DNA of 64,000 bases from Hofstenia miamia (Eukaryota; Xenacoelomorpha; Acoela). Made by a program: the position numbers and the translations under genes. The notes beneath the pieces were generated by a model. The model was given only the letters and a program-made list of their open reading frames with translations, did no database searches and was not told the DNA's origin. Location: positions 2,075,297-2,139,296 of the forward strand of contig SCFE01000045.1 in assembly GCA_004352715.1 (NCBI GenBank), in the 5' to 3' direction. Shown here piece after piece: positions 39,803 to 52,400 of this stretch (positions are counted from its first letter, which is position 1; each line of letters begins with the position of its first letter).

Positions 39803-40372
39803 AACTAAATTAAGTTGTCCTTGATGTATTATAAACAGATATATATGTAAAGATATATTCATTACAATGATAATTACTAATTTTAGATAAATTCCCGTTC
39901 TGATAATCTGAAGCTGAGATTAAAAAGTTGGGAGCAATTTAACTCCAAGGTTGAAATCTTCCTTCAAGAAATCAAAGACATTGAATTGAAAATTGGGGAT
40001 TGCAAATTTGGAACTCTGTTTGATCAATACGAAAATCTTACAAAGGTTTCTCTTATTACAATTCATATATTTCCTAACAAAATTGGGCAAGTTTTATCAC
40101 AATACTCATATTTCAAAGTCTAAATAGCTTAGACTGAACTATTCAGGCCAGGTCGTAAAGGATTCAATTGAAATTTCACATTTTCATTTTTTTGCTTGTT
40201 GATAACGTAATTTTTGTGGCAAAGAATTATAGTTAGAAATGTGTATAATGTTTTACTGGTTGGGGTGGGACATAGTCAAGGGCTAATGTCGTTATATCAG
40301 GTGATCAAGCGTACGCTACAAACAGTGATTCCTTTTTCCCGCTTTATACTACAATTTTTCCCTTGCAAAAGA

Positions 40373-40419
<47 letters not shown>

Positions 40420-43400
40420 TAAATGGATTACTGAAGTAACTGTTGTTCTCAACTATTATCGCTATACCATGGTCATATGCTGTGTAGTTAGGGCAGATAG
40501 TACTTTGTATTCACACTAGATTTAGGGTGAGGGAATATGCTTTGCAGATTCTTCATATTTTGCATTTAAGATGACATCAACAAATTCAATTGAGATGTTT
40601 GTTATTAGTGGTGATTTCTTGAAAAGCGGATAACTACATTTTTAGACTATCCTCAAACTATTAGTATGCTGCCACTCGAGTAGATGCAAAGTATTGAATT
40701 GGCTAATTCCCCTGTGTGATACTAATCCATTTAAATATCACTTATTCCTCAAATTGCTCACAATTTCTTTAGTGCAGTTCAAATCACTTAACATATTAAC
40801 TTTCACATGTGATTGTATAAACCTAAATTCGATATAATAATCTTAATCTTCAGTTGGGTGTGAAGATTTCGTAGCTGTTAGACATGAAGTTGCTAAATAT
40901 ATTAATAGTAATAAAGTCACAAAAATTATTAGCATTATGCTCCAATTTTCCACACAAAGATGTTGTTTTCTAGGGTTCAAAATGTCGAACCATTTTATCA
41001 ATCGCTGAACAAATTCAATTGAGATGTTTGTTATTAGTGGTGATTTCTTGAAAAGCGGATAACTACATTTTTAGACTATCCTCAAACTATTAGTATGCTG
41101 CCACTCGAGTAGATGCAAAGTATTGAATTGGCTAATTCCCCTGTGTGATACTAATCCATTTAAATATCACTTATTCCTCAAATTGCTCACAATTTCTTTA
41201 GTGCAGTTCAAATCACTTAACATATTAACTTTCACATGTGATTGTATAAACCTAAATTCGATATAATAATCTTAATCTTCAGTTGGGTGTGAAGATTTCG
41301 TAGCTGTTAGACATGAAGTTGCTAAATATTTTAATAGTAATACATTCACAAAAATTATTAGCATTATGCTCCATTTTTCCACACAAAGATGTTGTTTTCT
41401 AGGGTTCAAAATGGCGAACCATTTTATCAATCGCGGTATTGAAATTCTGAAAATTTCCAGTCCCAGAACACGAGATCAACGGGATTATCATAGATAGACT
41501 TCAGCATATTTATCAGCGCCACCATTTCGAATTCTTAAGCACATGCTGTTTTAAACATTTTCAATATACATTATACAATGTAGGGTATTCTCAATTTATA
41601 GCATTAATGGAAATCTTTTAGTTTTCTGACGATTTGTACTGCAATTGGGACATACCGTAAAAACCTGTAATTGAGAGCCATGGCCTTTTATTTTTTAACC
41701 TCCTTGCTATAGTGACCTTCTATTACAGGTGGCCTTCAATTACAGGGTGGCCTTCTATTTTTCAACCATCAGTTTTTGGTATTTTTAGGTCTATAAAAAT
41801 TTTAATTTCATAACTACTTCAAATGTTTCAAATCAGTTGAAACCCCGTTGAGTTGTGTGTGCGTTTGCGTCACACTCGCGCGTATCTCCATCCTTAAAAG
41901 AGAAAAGTGGATAGCTGTCTCAGACACAAATCTGAGCGGTCTATTTTCAACCTTCTCGCTAGGGTGGCCTTCTATTACAGGTGGTTTTCAATTACAGGTT
42001 TTACGGTATGTAAAAAATGATTTAGTGGTTTGATACATTTTACTAAGTAGATGTTATAGCAATTGTACAACTTGCCAGGCGTGTATGTTTAAGGGAGGTC
42101 CAGCGAGCCCCAAGCAAGGAAAAATTAGCAAAGATGTTTGTATCCCTAAGTGCAAGATTACAAACCCTATTTTTTCTTTCAATCAGGTCTTTTGATGTAC
42201 TTGCGTGTGCTCACTGCAAATGCGATTTGATAGGAGTTTTTATAACAGTTATTTAGTATCAATGAAATGAGTAGTTATGATTCCAACATTATTTCTGCAA
42301 AAATATCGCTCTTTTAGGATCTGAAAGGTAAAATTAACGCAGCCGAAGAGTCAAAAAATAAACTTACGCAGGAAGGAAAACTTCTTTGTGATGCAAGCCG
42401 ACCGTTAGAAAGTTCAGAGATCGAGCAAGGCCTCAAAATGATGACTCAAAGGTGGTCCCAACTACAAGAGCTTTTCATGGAAAAGTAAGATCAAATAATT
42501 TTTAGTATCCTCTATGTATCTTGTACAAGGCCTACTGTAATTACGACAACAAAGTACCTCGCCCCAAACCAGTATTTGATGTAGCATTCAACTTAAGCAA
42601 CCAAAGCAAGGAATTAGTAATTAAAAACATATTAATATTTCTACACGTAACTCATAACAAGCAGTGATTTAATGTACATTAAAATTAGGAATTATATAAT
42701 TACCGTTACAGAAATACTTTTTACGTTTCAATTCAGCATCTTTATAAAAATCTTTCACATTCTTTAATTTATAAAATCTCATATTTTGTGTGGTGAACAT
42801 TTGAAATATTTCCTTATTTTTTCCTTGTCTTAACCTAAATTCAATGGCTGAAAGCCAATAGAGATGAAAACATATTTACAATATTCCTTACATTGAATAA
42901 TTTGGCAATAAATAAGGAGCTAAATTTTGAAATGTNAAGGAATTAGTAATTATAAACATATTAATCATTATTGAAGCATTCTGATTTCTTGAATATTTCT
43001 ACAAATAATTGAAGTAACTCATAACAAGCAGTGATTTAATATACATTAAAATTAGGAATTATATAATTACCGTTACAGAAATACTTTTTACGTTTCAATT
43101 CAGCATCTTTATAAAAATCTTTCACATTCTTTAATTTATAAAATCTCATATTTTGTGTGGTGAACATTTGAAATATTTCCTTATTTTTTCCTTGTCTTAA
43201 CCTAAATTCAATGGCTGAAAGCCAATAGAGATGAAAACATATTTACAATATTCCTTACATTGAATAATTTGGCAATAAATAAGGAGCTAAATTTTGAAAT
43301 GTCTGTCAACCAATTTTATTTGATTGTGATTTCATTAGACTTTGTGTAGAATTGTTTCATGTGGCGTACATGCTAATCCAGATTAGCCCAATTAGCACAT

Positions 43401-46400
43401 GAAATACTGCTTCGTCTGCGCTTGCATGCATTTATATTGAATTTCTTTTGAATTTTGTAAATACTGCTGATAAATATCAGACTGTGAAAACCCAACGTAT
43501 ATGGTTCTTAATAATCCTATCCAGGCTATTCTGACAGGGGCGGGGACTTCTCAGGTTGTGATCACACATTAAAATTTTAATTGTAACAATTGTATGAAAA
43601 TTTAAAAAAATAAATGCATCATTTATTTAACATCTTTCGGAATGCTACTAACCTTATCAAGAACTTTCTTACTATAAAATTTTCAACAATATACAATTTT
43701 TTTTGCAATGACTTTGGTAGATTTAGTTTATATTTATGTTCATCTTTTTTGTTTAAGCTTGGTTCCTTTAATTCTATATAAATTGATTCCATGATGCTTA
43801 GTTGAAAATTATCAATTGCCTTAGATAAGAATTTACAAGTAAATGTCATATAACAGTTCTTTAGGTGATTTTTGTGTTCTTTACTTCTTGTTTCAATATT
43901 TCTTGAAGTTATTGTAAAAAAAATTATATATTGATGAAACTTGTGTGCATTTTGAAAGTAGGAGGCATTTTGATAATTTCAGGCCATGCCGAAGCATCGT
44001 TAAATGATGCGTTTCTTTTTAAATTTATACATAAACTCAACATTTATGATTTGTATAAAATCAATGAATTTATAACTAAATAATTGGATCTTAGTTGGAC
44101 GATTGATGAATCATAATGAAAACGCCCAATTACTTTATCCTTTTTGTTGTTTACTCAAGTAATTAAATTTGCAATCGTCTTTAAATTTCATTAGGCCTAC
44201 TTCTTTTTTTCAGTGATTAGTCAATATTATGATTTTATATTTCAAATTTTACTTCTACCAGAAATATATTTAAATTGTAATTTTCATCTTATAAAGTATA
44301 TAAATATTTCTTTTCAGATTGTTGGTCCTCCTTAAATCTAATTTATTTTCAATACAATATCAAAAAATCAATTTAATGCCCTAACTCGAAACTATGCAAA
44401 CAATACATCGCATTGTTGAAATATCATATTAATTTTAATGAAATTCAAACATTACAGATGTAATTGTTTTTAATTACTTTTTTGTTTGACATTGTGATGA
44501 ATTATTCTTGCCTTACAAAATTCAGTATTACCAGTTAAATGATGTAAAGAAATCAGTTACAACCTATAATTCTCTATTAAGTACGAATATATATCTTTCT
44601 AATGGGCAACCTGAGAGTTCAATAATGTTTAAAAGGCCTTAAGAACCAGTCAACATATTACAAAAATCAACTTTCAGGAGCATCATCACACCATTAATGT
44701 TGTTTTTTTGCAAAATATTGTACATTTCATTATGTCCGCACTTGCAATCCATTCTGCTCAGAGTTTAGACCCAACCTTGTTCCTGTCCGAATCCGGCTGC
44801 GCACCTTTAAATTAATGCGAAGGAAATTTCTTTTGTTAGACGAAAGTTGGGCATGTTAGAAACTCATAATAAATCTATAAAGCTTAAAATATAAATTATA
44901 TTGCATCCACTGCATCTTGGTGTATTTTTATGTCCATTTTTTCCAATATTAGAATCCAAGCCCAACCGTGCCCATGTGCATCTGTAATTCTGTTAATACA
45001 CAATGCAAAAATAATTACCAATTGCAATTGATTTACAATCCGTACATTAAATCACTTTGTCATTAGTATTGCATGTTTGAATGCAAACTTGGCAAAATCT
45101 CTATTATTTAATGCAACTATTATCTTCTCTGCTTTTACACCATTAGAAACAGCAAGCAATAGCATTTGAACTATATAATCTATAATCGTCAGTGGCAGAC
45201 GGAATAACTCTCTTGGCTGGAGAGAAGCGGTCGCATAGAGAAAGGATAACACAGAAATCGAATGTTGTATCAACCAATGGGAGTTGCGGAGTTATAGTGC
45301 ACAATACTAAACGTGTTTGTAGTTTCAAATGTGTTAAATGAGTGACGACGTAGATGAAGTACTAAATCTTTTGGATGATGAAGATGTCACATTCCCAATC
45401 ATTCCGGAGTATGAAAGCTACGCACCTAAGTATAGAACATGGCCGCGAAAGCCCAAATTCACTGAACAAAATACTCGTTACATCACAATTGAGGAACGCA
45501 TCCAAAACATTAAGGAACAATTCTTCTGTAATTCTGAAAATCGGTTAGAATTTTCAAAGTTATTTGATACTTGCATATGGAGCAAAATTTGTAATTGCGG
45601 AATGACTCTTTTTTACTGACTTTATAATGCTGATCAGACTTGTCAACGAGCTCGGCTCGTTTATATTTTGCATAAGTTCGGCTCGCTACATAAAATCTTT
45701 GAATGAGGCTCGTTTTAGCTCGATATTTTTTTAAAAAATATTGCGCTCAAAGAATTTTTTACATAGCTCTTCTTATTATTTAATAAAAAGTTCTTAAATA
45801 AGATTAAAAGAATGGCATACTGAATGAAAAAATAAGAAAATACTGCATTATCAATTTAACAAGGTGAACTAACTATATATTTGGTTTGCCTAAAATAGGC
45901 TCGTTTTGGGCTCGTTGTATATCAAATGCTGTGCTCGGCTCGACTGGTAAGAAGCTCGGCTCGTTGACAAGTCTCATACTGATAACCAGTGCTTACATTT
46001 TTTCATGTTGCTACAAACGGTACCTTCAAATTTCAAAGTAGTATAGTTTTATCTAGGGAAAACACTAATATGCTTGTGAGAAACCACGCTCACATTTAGA
46101 ACTTTGCTTATTTAGGTCAACTCATGAAAAAACTTTCCTTTGTTTTTGCGCCCCTTCTCTAGTGATTAGTTGACAGCCTAATAGGTGTGATAACTTCTTT
46201 AGACTATATAATTCTCAGATCAGTACTTAAAGTTGTATGATATATTGTTTGGTTGCTAATTTTGAACTAGGGCCAGCAAATATTCACGTCTAGGATTTTC
46301 TTAAGTTTTTATTTTTTATCCCGATTAGAAATGGTTGAACTCCTTTTACTAATAAAACCTGGCAAAGCCTCTATTTTTAATTTACACAGTAACAATACCT

Positions 46401-49400
46401 AATATATACTATTTCTTGGATATTTCCTCCAACACCGTTATCAGATACTCAAATATTCTATAACATTTTTGCATAGACTGCATTATACTTGTTTCTGTTC
46501 ACTTCTTTAATTGTTTCTTCATCTAGTTTCTGGTTTATTTTTTCCGAAATCTTTTCTTCGTTTTATACTTCTCACATAAATTACTACTACAGAGCATGTA
46601 GTACTACGGTTTCTGACTGTAAAGCATTCTTTAATGACATATTCATCTACTGATATAGATTTTAAATTGATGCGCTCATTGTTGATTTCAGTTCGCCATT
46701 GTTATTGCCAATAAAACTTTTTTAAGGTATCAAAAAAGACAGCCATGATTCCTTGAAGAGGATTTTTTCGAGATGCTTCCAAAGAGGGAGGACATCATGC
46801 AAAATTGAAAAGTTGCTAAGAGCAGTGTTAATGAAAAAATTCCGCATTTCTTGAAAGTTTTTGAATTTAGTTCGCAGTCTAATATTAGGGAATGCCGTTC
46901 TAGTGTATATTTATTGCGATGTACATAATGAGAATTTCTCCAGCGATGTATTAATCTAAATATTTGACTTGATTAGTCTTTTATTGGCACACAACCTACT
47001 TTGTGTTACTTATGACACCTAAGTTACTTTAACAGTACTAGAACTTTATTCAAATAGCTAGAAATAGTAATTTTAGTTTTGATGAATGCCTAAGGCTCTG
47101 TTATTAGAATTGTAGGGGGGGGGGGCATACGGGTCCTACTGGTTTTAACCTTCTATTGCTTAACAATTGTTTTCATCATGCATGCAATAAGCAGAAGTAG
47201 AAATTCCTTTTTGAAATGTAAGCAATTAGCATGTTTGACTTATCTTTTCAAACTTGTAGGTTTATTGGATTTAATTGTTTGAGATTTTATTTAGAAATCT
47301 TATCTAATAAAGAATAATAAGATTTTCAGCAAATAGTAATCTCAAATATTAACTAATCTAACATATATGTGATGCCTACTATTATATCGAAACTATAAAT
47401 CATGCACACCTTTATAGCCTGTAATATCCAATAAATTGCTCAAATTCCATTTGCAATGTTTGATAATATTTTCTTTTATTCGCATGCTTTGCTTGTCTAT
47501 GTTACTTCAGTCGGAAATTTTTTGAACCATTAAAAATTCGTTTGAAATAATTCAATCTATATGCAGTCATAATATCAATGAGTAATAATATCCTTAGGTG
47601 ATAAATTGGTTCCTTATTGACGAGTGTTTGGAAAGCTGATAACAAATCGCACTTATAAATTCCTGAAATTTGAATTTAGCTGCGATCGGTGGTTACTGAA
47701 TGTTGAATAAGTATACTTTCGGTATAAAACTTGTGGAAAAACACTTACATATAGCACTGAAAACCATACTGGTTTTAATTTCAAAAACCTCGAATTTTAA
47801 TTTTGACACTGAATTTTTTCGGGATTTGTGTTCGATGTAATTTGTTTATTCATATCTGTTGTAATCACTCTTAAGCTAGTAGTCCCTGCTTCATAGTTTT
47901 CATAACATACAGCAAAGGTATATTTAGTATGTCCTGGCATACTGCTTAAGTCGAAGCGTTTTCATTTCATTCTGTGTCAACTTAGAAAAACTTTTACATT
48001 ATTAATACTGATTCCCTTCTTGTTTAGGATAAAAAAAGTAAAGGAGACTCTTGAGGCTGTCCAGAAATTGGATTCAAGCATAAACAAGTTAAGATCATGG
48101 TTGTCAACAATTGAGGCTGACGTCTCAGCTCCATTAGTAGTGCCTTCTTTTGAAATTCAGTTTTTTGATGAACTTTTGGAAAAACAAAAGGTCAGTATTT
48201 GATCTAAAAACGGCTTAGGCTAGGACGTCGACACGCAATTTCACCAGTATTTTTAGGACATTGAATGCGACATATCCAAACACAGTGATGGAGTGAAATC
48301 CATTTTACGTCTATGCGATGTACTTACATCAGATGTAGATGCATCAGCCAATCATATTGAGTTGCAAAACCTCACTTCGTCAGCCCACATTCTTGATAAG
48401 AGATGGCGTGCAGTTTCAGCGCAAACAAATGACCGCCGAATCAAGTAATGTTTCTTTTAATATTATAGCTTATCCAAATTATTGCATGCACTCATAACCG
48501 TACAATGTTTTCCACTCCTGCAGTGCAATGTGTATAGTGCTAAGCTAAACCGCTGTTTCAGAAGATATTGCCTATTATTGTATTGAAATATTTATGAGAT
48601 GAGTTCTTGATTATAAATAATAATGAATTTTATAGAGGCGTTAGACTTTTTTTCGTAAGTAGCAGAAATTTTTAATCTTTGAAAATGATAAGCTTCGAAT
48701 TCTCAAAGATGACATTTTAGAATACATGTTGCATACTTTTCACACCCTAAACTTTTAGAATAGAACAAATTAAAGGCAAATGTAGGAAGTTCAAAGGTGA
48801 TTGTGAAAAATTCGAAAAGCAACTAAAAACTATTTCAAATGAATTATCTCAGATTGAAGGAAACTATCAAGCCAAGCATCAGACGAGTTCGGCAGCTGTC
48901 ACTCTACAAGTACGTATTTAAATGAATACAAACATGCTAATTTTACTGAAAACAATTGTTTATTAGGAGATGTTCGAAGGACTTTTTTAAATAAATATAT
49001 TAATGCCAAAGCTTTTGTTAACTAACTTTAATTCCTTTAAATTCTTAAATGAAGCAGAGGCGTACGCAGGATTTTCTGACGGGAACATCATCGTCATTAC
49101 CCAATGACTCCATTACCTGCGAAAATTTTTGAAAATATTGAGAAAATATCCTAGATTTTAAATTTTTCAATTTTTTACGAATTTTTTTTTGATTTATCTA
49201 GTCAAAGTCAAATTTGGAAACCTGACGGGGGGAGGACATTCCAAACAGGCCCCCTGCGTGCGCCACTGAAGTGAAGTGTAGTATCTATTCATTTTAAATT
49301 TGCGCTTCGCAAAAATTTTTTACTTCTCCACTAGCCTTAGGTGGACGTCTGCTTTATTTTAAAAATACCTGGCGTAAAACTTCGTATAACACATTAAATA

Positions 49401-52400
49401 TTGTACGAAATTTGATATATTTTTATAACCAAAAACTATATCAGAATTAATGTATTAGAAATGATGCTACTATAATCAGACTCGTGAGTTTGATATGCAT
49501 CGCAATAGTGCTTGTAAATCGGCTGAGAAGTCGATCCTCTTAAAAATTTACAAACCAGCAGCCGACGTAATCTATTCAAACTTTGTTTACACAGATTTGG
49601 ACATCAAATTAAATCCTAAATATTTCAGTGGGATTGGGACTAATACGCTACTAGTACCATAAATGAAGAATATTTTTTGCCAAATTTACTAAAATGGGAT
49701 CACATGATACCAAGAAATTTCATGGGACTGGAATCAAATCCAGTTGTACGGGAACGAACAATTCCTGTCCGCAGAACCATAATAAACAATTATTTAATTA
49801 TTGCGTTAATTTATTTGTGCATTTTGCTTAAAGTTTTGTGGAGTTTTTGTTTTGATTGTCGTGGATTTGCTGTTATAATCAAATAATCGCTGTGTATCGT
49901 GTTTGCACATCTATTGGAATCAATAAAGTCTAAATAATTTAGAATGTGCAACACACCGCCAATGAGTTGTTAACGCATTTGGAGCATTTGAATCAGCAAT
50001 ATAGATCAATGTCCAGCAGTGGAGATTGTATAGATGCCTCTCCAACAGCCCGAGAATCACTGCAGAATCTCAATGTTGCTTGGTCTGATCTCTGCCAACG
50101 AGTGAGCGTAGTCGAACAGAAATTTAACGTCATTCAACGCCAAAAGGAAGAACTCAATACTTCATGTAAGAAGTTCTTACTACGCCTTGGAGATATAGAG
50201 GTGAAGCTAACTTCACTTGAGCAGAAATTCTATCCAGACCAGCAAGAGCTTCATGTTAGTATTCTGCAGTTTGTATTATGATAATCATCCACAATTGGTA
50301 AACAATGATGTTATAATTCATGTTTTAGAAATTACAACGAAGCATGGACATGCAGAAGAGCACATACGAGTCTATGGTTCGTCTGGCGCAAGAGCTCGAT
50401 GAAGTATCAGACTCAAGCTCTGAAGGTAGTGGTAGTCAAAGAGAAATGGCGAATCTTATTCAGTTATATAACAATATAGATCAACGGCTAAAAAAGCTTT
50501 ACAAGAAACAATATGCTGACGCTCGGGTATAATCATAATAATTTTGAAATATATATATATATATGTATACAGTAATACAATTGAATTCATGTATTTTATT
50601 GCATAGAAATGATTTTTGCTAAATCCAAAGCAAATNCCTTCTATTGCTTAACAATTGTTTTCATCATGCATGCAATAAGCAGAAGTAGAAATTCCTTTTT
50701 GAAATGTAAGCAATTAGCATGTTTGACTTATCTTTTCAAACTTGTAGGTTTATTGGATTTAATTGTTTGAGATTTTATTTAGAAATCTTATCTAATAAAG
50801 AATAATAAGATTTTCAGCAAATAGTAATCTCAAATATTAACTAATCTAACATATATGTGATGCCTACTATTATATCGAAACTATAAATCATGCACACCTT
50901 TATAGCCTGTAATATCCAATAAATTGCTCAAATTCCATTTGCAATGTTTGATAATATTTTCTTTTATTCGCATGCTTTGCTTGTCTATGTTACTTCAGTC
51001 GGAAATTTTTTGAACCATTAAAAATTCGTTTGAAATAATTCAATCTATATGCAGTCATAATATCAATGAGTAATAATATCCTTAGGTGATAAATTGGTTC
51101 CTTATTGACGAGTGTTTGGAAAGCTGATAACAAATCGCACTTATAAATTCCTGAAATTTGAATTTAGCTGCGATCGGTGGTTACTGAATGTTGAATAAGT
51201 ATACTTTCGGTATAAAACTTGTGGAAAAACACTTACATATAGCACTGAAAACCATACTGGTTTTAATTTCAAAAACCTCGAATTTTAATTTTGACACTGA
51301 ATTTTTTCGGGATTTGTGTTCGATGTAATTTGTTTATTCATATCTGTTGTAATCACTCTTAAGCTAGTAGTCCCTGCTTCATAGTTTTCATAACATACAG
51401 CAAAGGTATATTTAGTATGTCCTGGCATACTGCTTAAGTCGAAGCGTTTTCATTTCATTCTGTGTCAACTTAGAAAAACTTTTACATTATTAATACTGAT
51501 TCCCTTCTTGTTTAGGATAAAAAAAGTAAAGGAGACTCTTGAGGCTGTCCAGAAATTGGATTCAAGCATAAACAAGTTAAGATCATGGTTGTCAACAATT
51601 GAGGCTGACGTCTCAGCTCCATTAGTAGTGCCTTCTTTTGAAATTCAGTTTTTTGATGAACTTTTGGAAAAACAAAAGGTCAGTATTTGATCTAAAAACG
51701 GCTTAGGCTAGGACGTCGACACGCAATTTCACCAGTATTTTTAGGACATTGAATGCGACATATCCAAACACAGTGATGGAGTGAAATCCATTTTACGTCT
51801 ATGCGATGTACTTACATCAGATGTAGATGCATCAGCCAATCATATTGAGTTGCAAAACCTCACTTCGTCAGCCCACATTCTTGATAAGAGATGGCGTGCA
51901 GTTTCAGCGCAAACAAATGACCGCCGAATCAAGTAATGTTTCTTTTAATATTATAGCTTATCCAAATTATTGCATGCACTCATAACCGTACAATGTTTTC
52001 CACTCCTGCAGTGCAATGTGTATAGTGCTAAGCTAAACCGCTGTTTCAGAAGATATTGCCTATTATTGTATTGAAATATTTATGAGATGAGTTCTTGATT
52101 ATAAATAATAATGAATTTTATAGAGGCGTTAGACTTTTTTTCGTAAGTAGCAGAAATTTTTAATCTTTGAAAATGATAAGCTTCGAATTCTCAAAGATGA
52201 CATTTTAGAATACATGTTGCATACTTTTCACACCCTAAACTTTTAGAATAGAACAAATTAAAGGCAAATGTAGGAAGTTCAAAGGTGATTGTGAAAAATT
52301 CGAAAAGCAACTAAAAACTATTTCAAATGAATTATCTCAGATTGAAGGAAACTATCAAGCCAAGCATCAGACGAGTTCGGCAGCTGTCACTCTACAAGTA

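Larger units (their letters stand above)
42485..48027. other. Largest intron of the gene (5.5 kb)
   Basis: Contains the N-bounded duplication (42.6-43.3 kb), a GIY-YIG-like fragment on the minus strand (43.6-43.9 kb), a possible alternative first exon (45.3 kb), a palindromic MITE (45.6-46.0 kb) and the start of the 3.49-kb duplication (47149). The part includes G13 at about 47115. No other feature is recognised. Confidence 0.55.
47149..50635 (+). repeat. 3,487-bp direct duplication, copy 1
   Basis: Ends exactly at the N at 50636. Copy 2 starts just after it, at a constant offset of 3,488. Only one base difference was noticed (AATAAACAA versus AATATACAA, near 49787/53275). Includes rod exons 32-36. 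Confidence 0.95.

Noticed and set aside
43340-43420. Short inverted similarity around CTAATCCAGATTAGCCCAATTAG
   Set aside because: Short palindromic words only; no element ends or target duplication could be defined.
47113-47125. Run of 13 G
   Set aside because: A homopolymer in intronic DNA near the start of the assembly duplication; likely uncertain sequence, no function inferred.
49677-49886. Plus-strand 69-codon frame with a hydrophobic tail (also at 53165)
   Set aside because: It lies in an intron between well-supported exons, without splice borders in phase or a recognised family.
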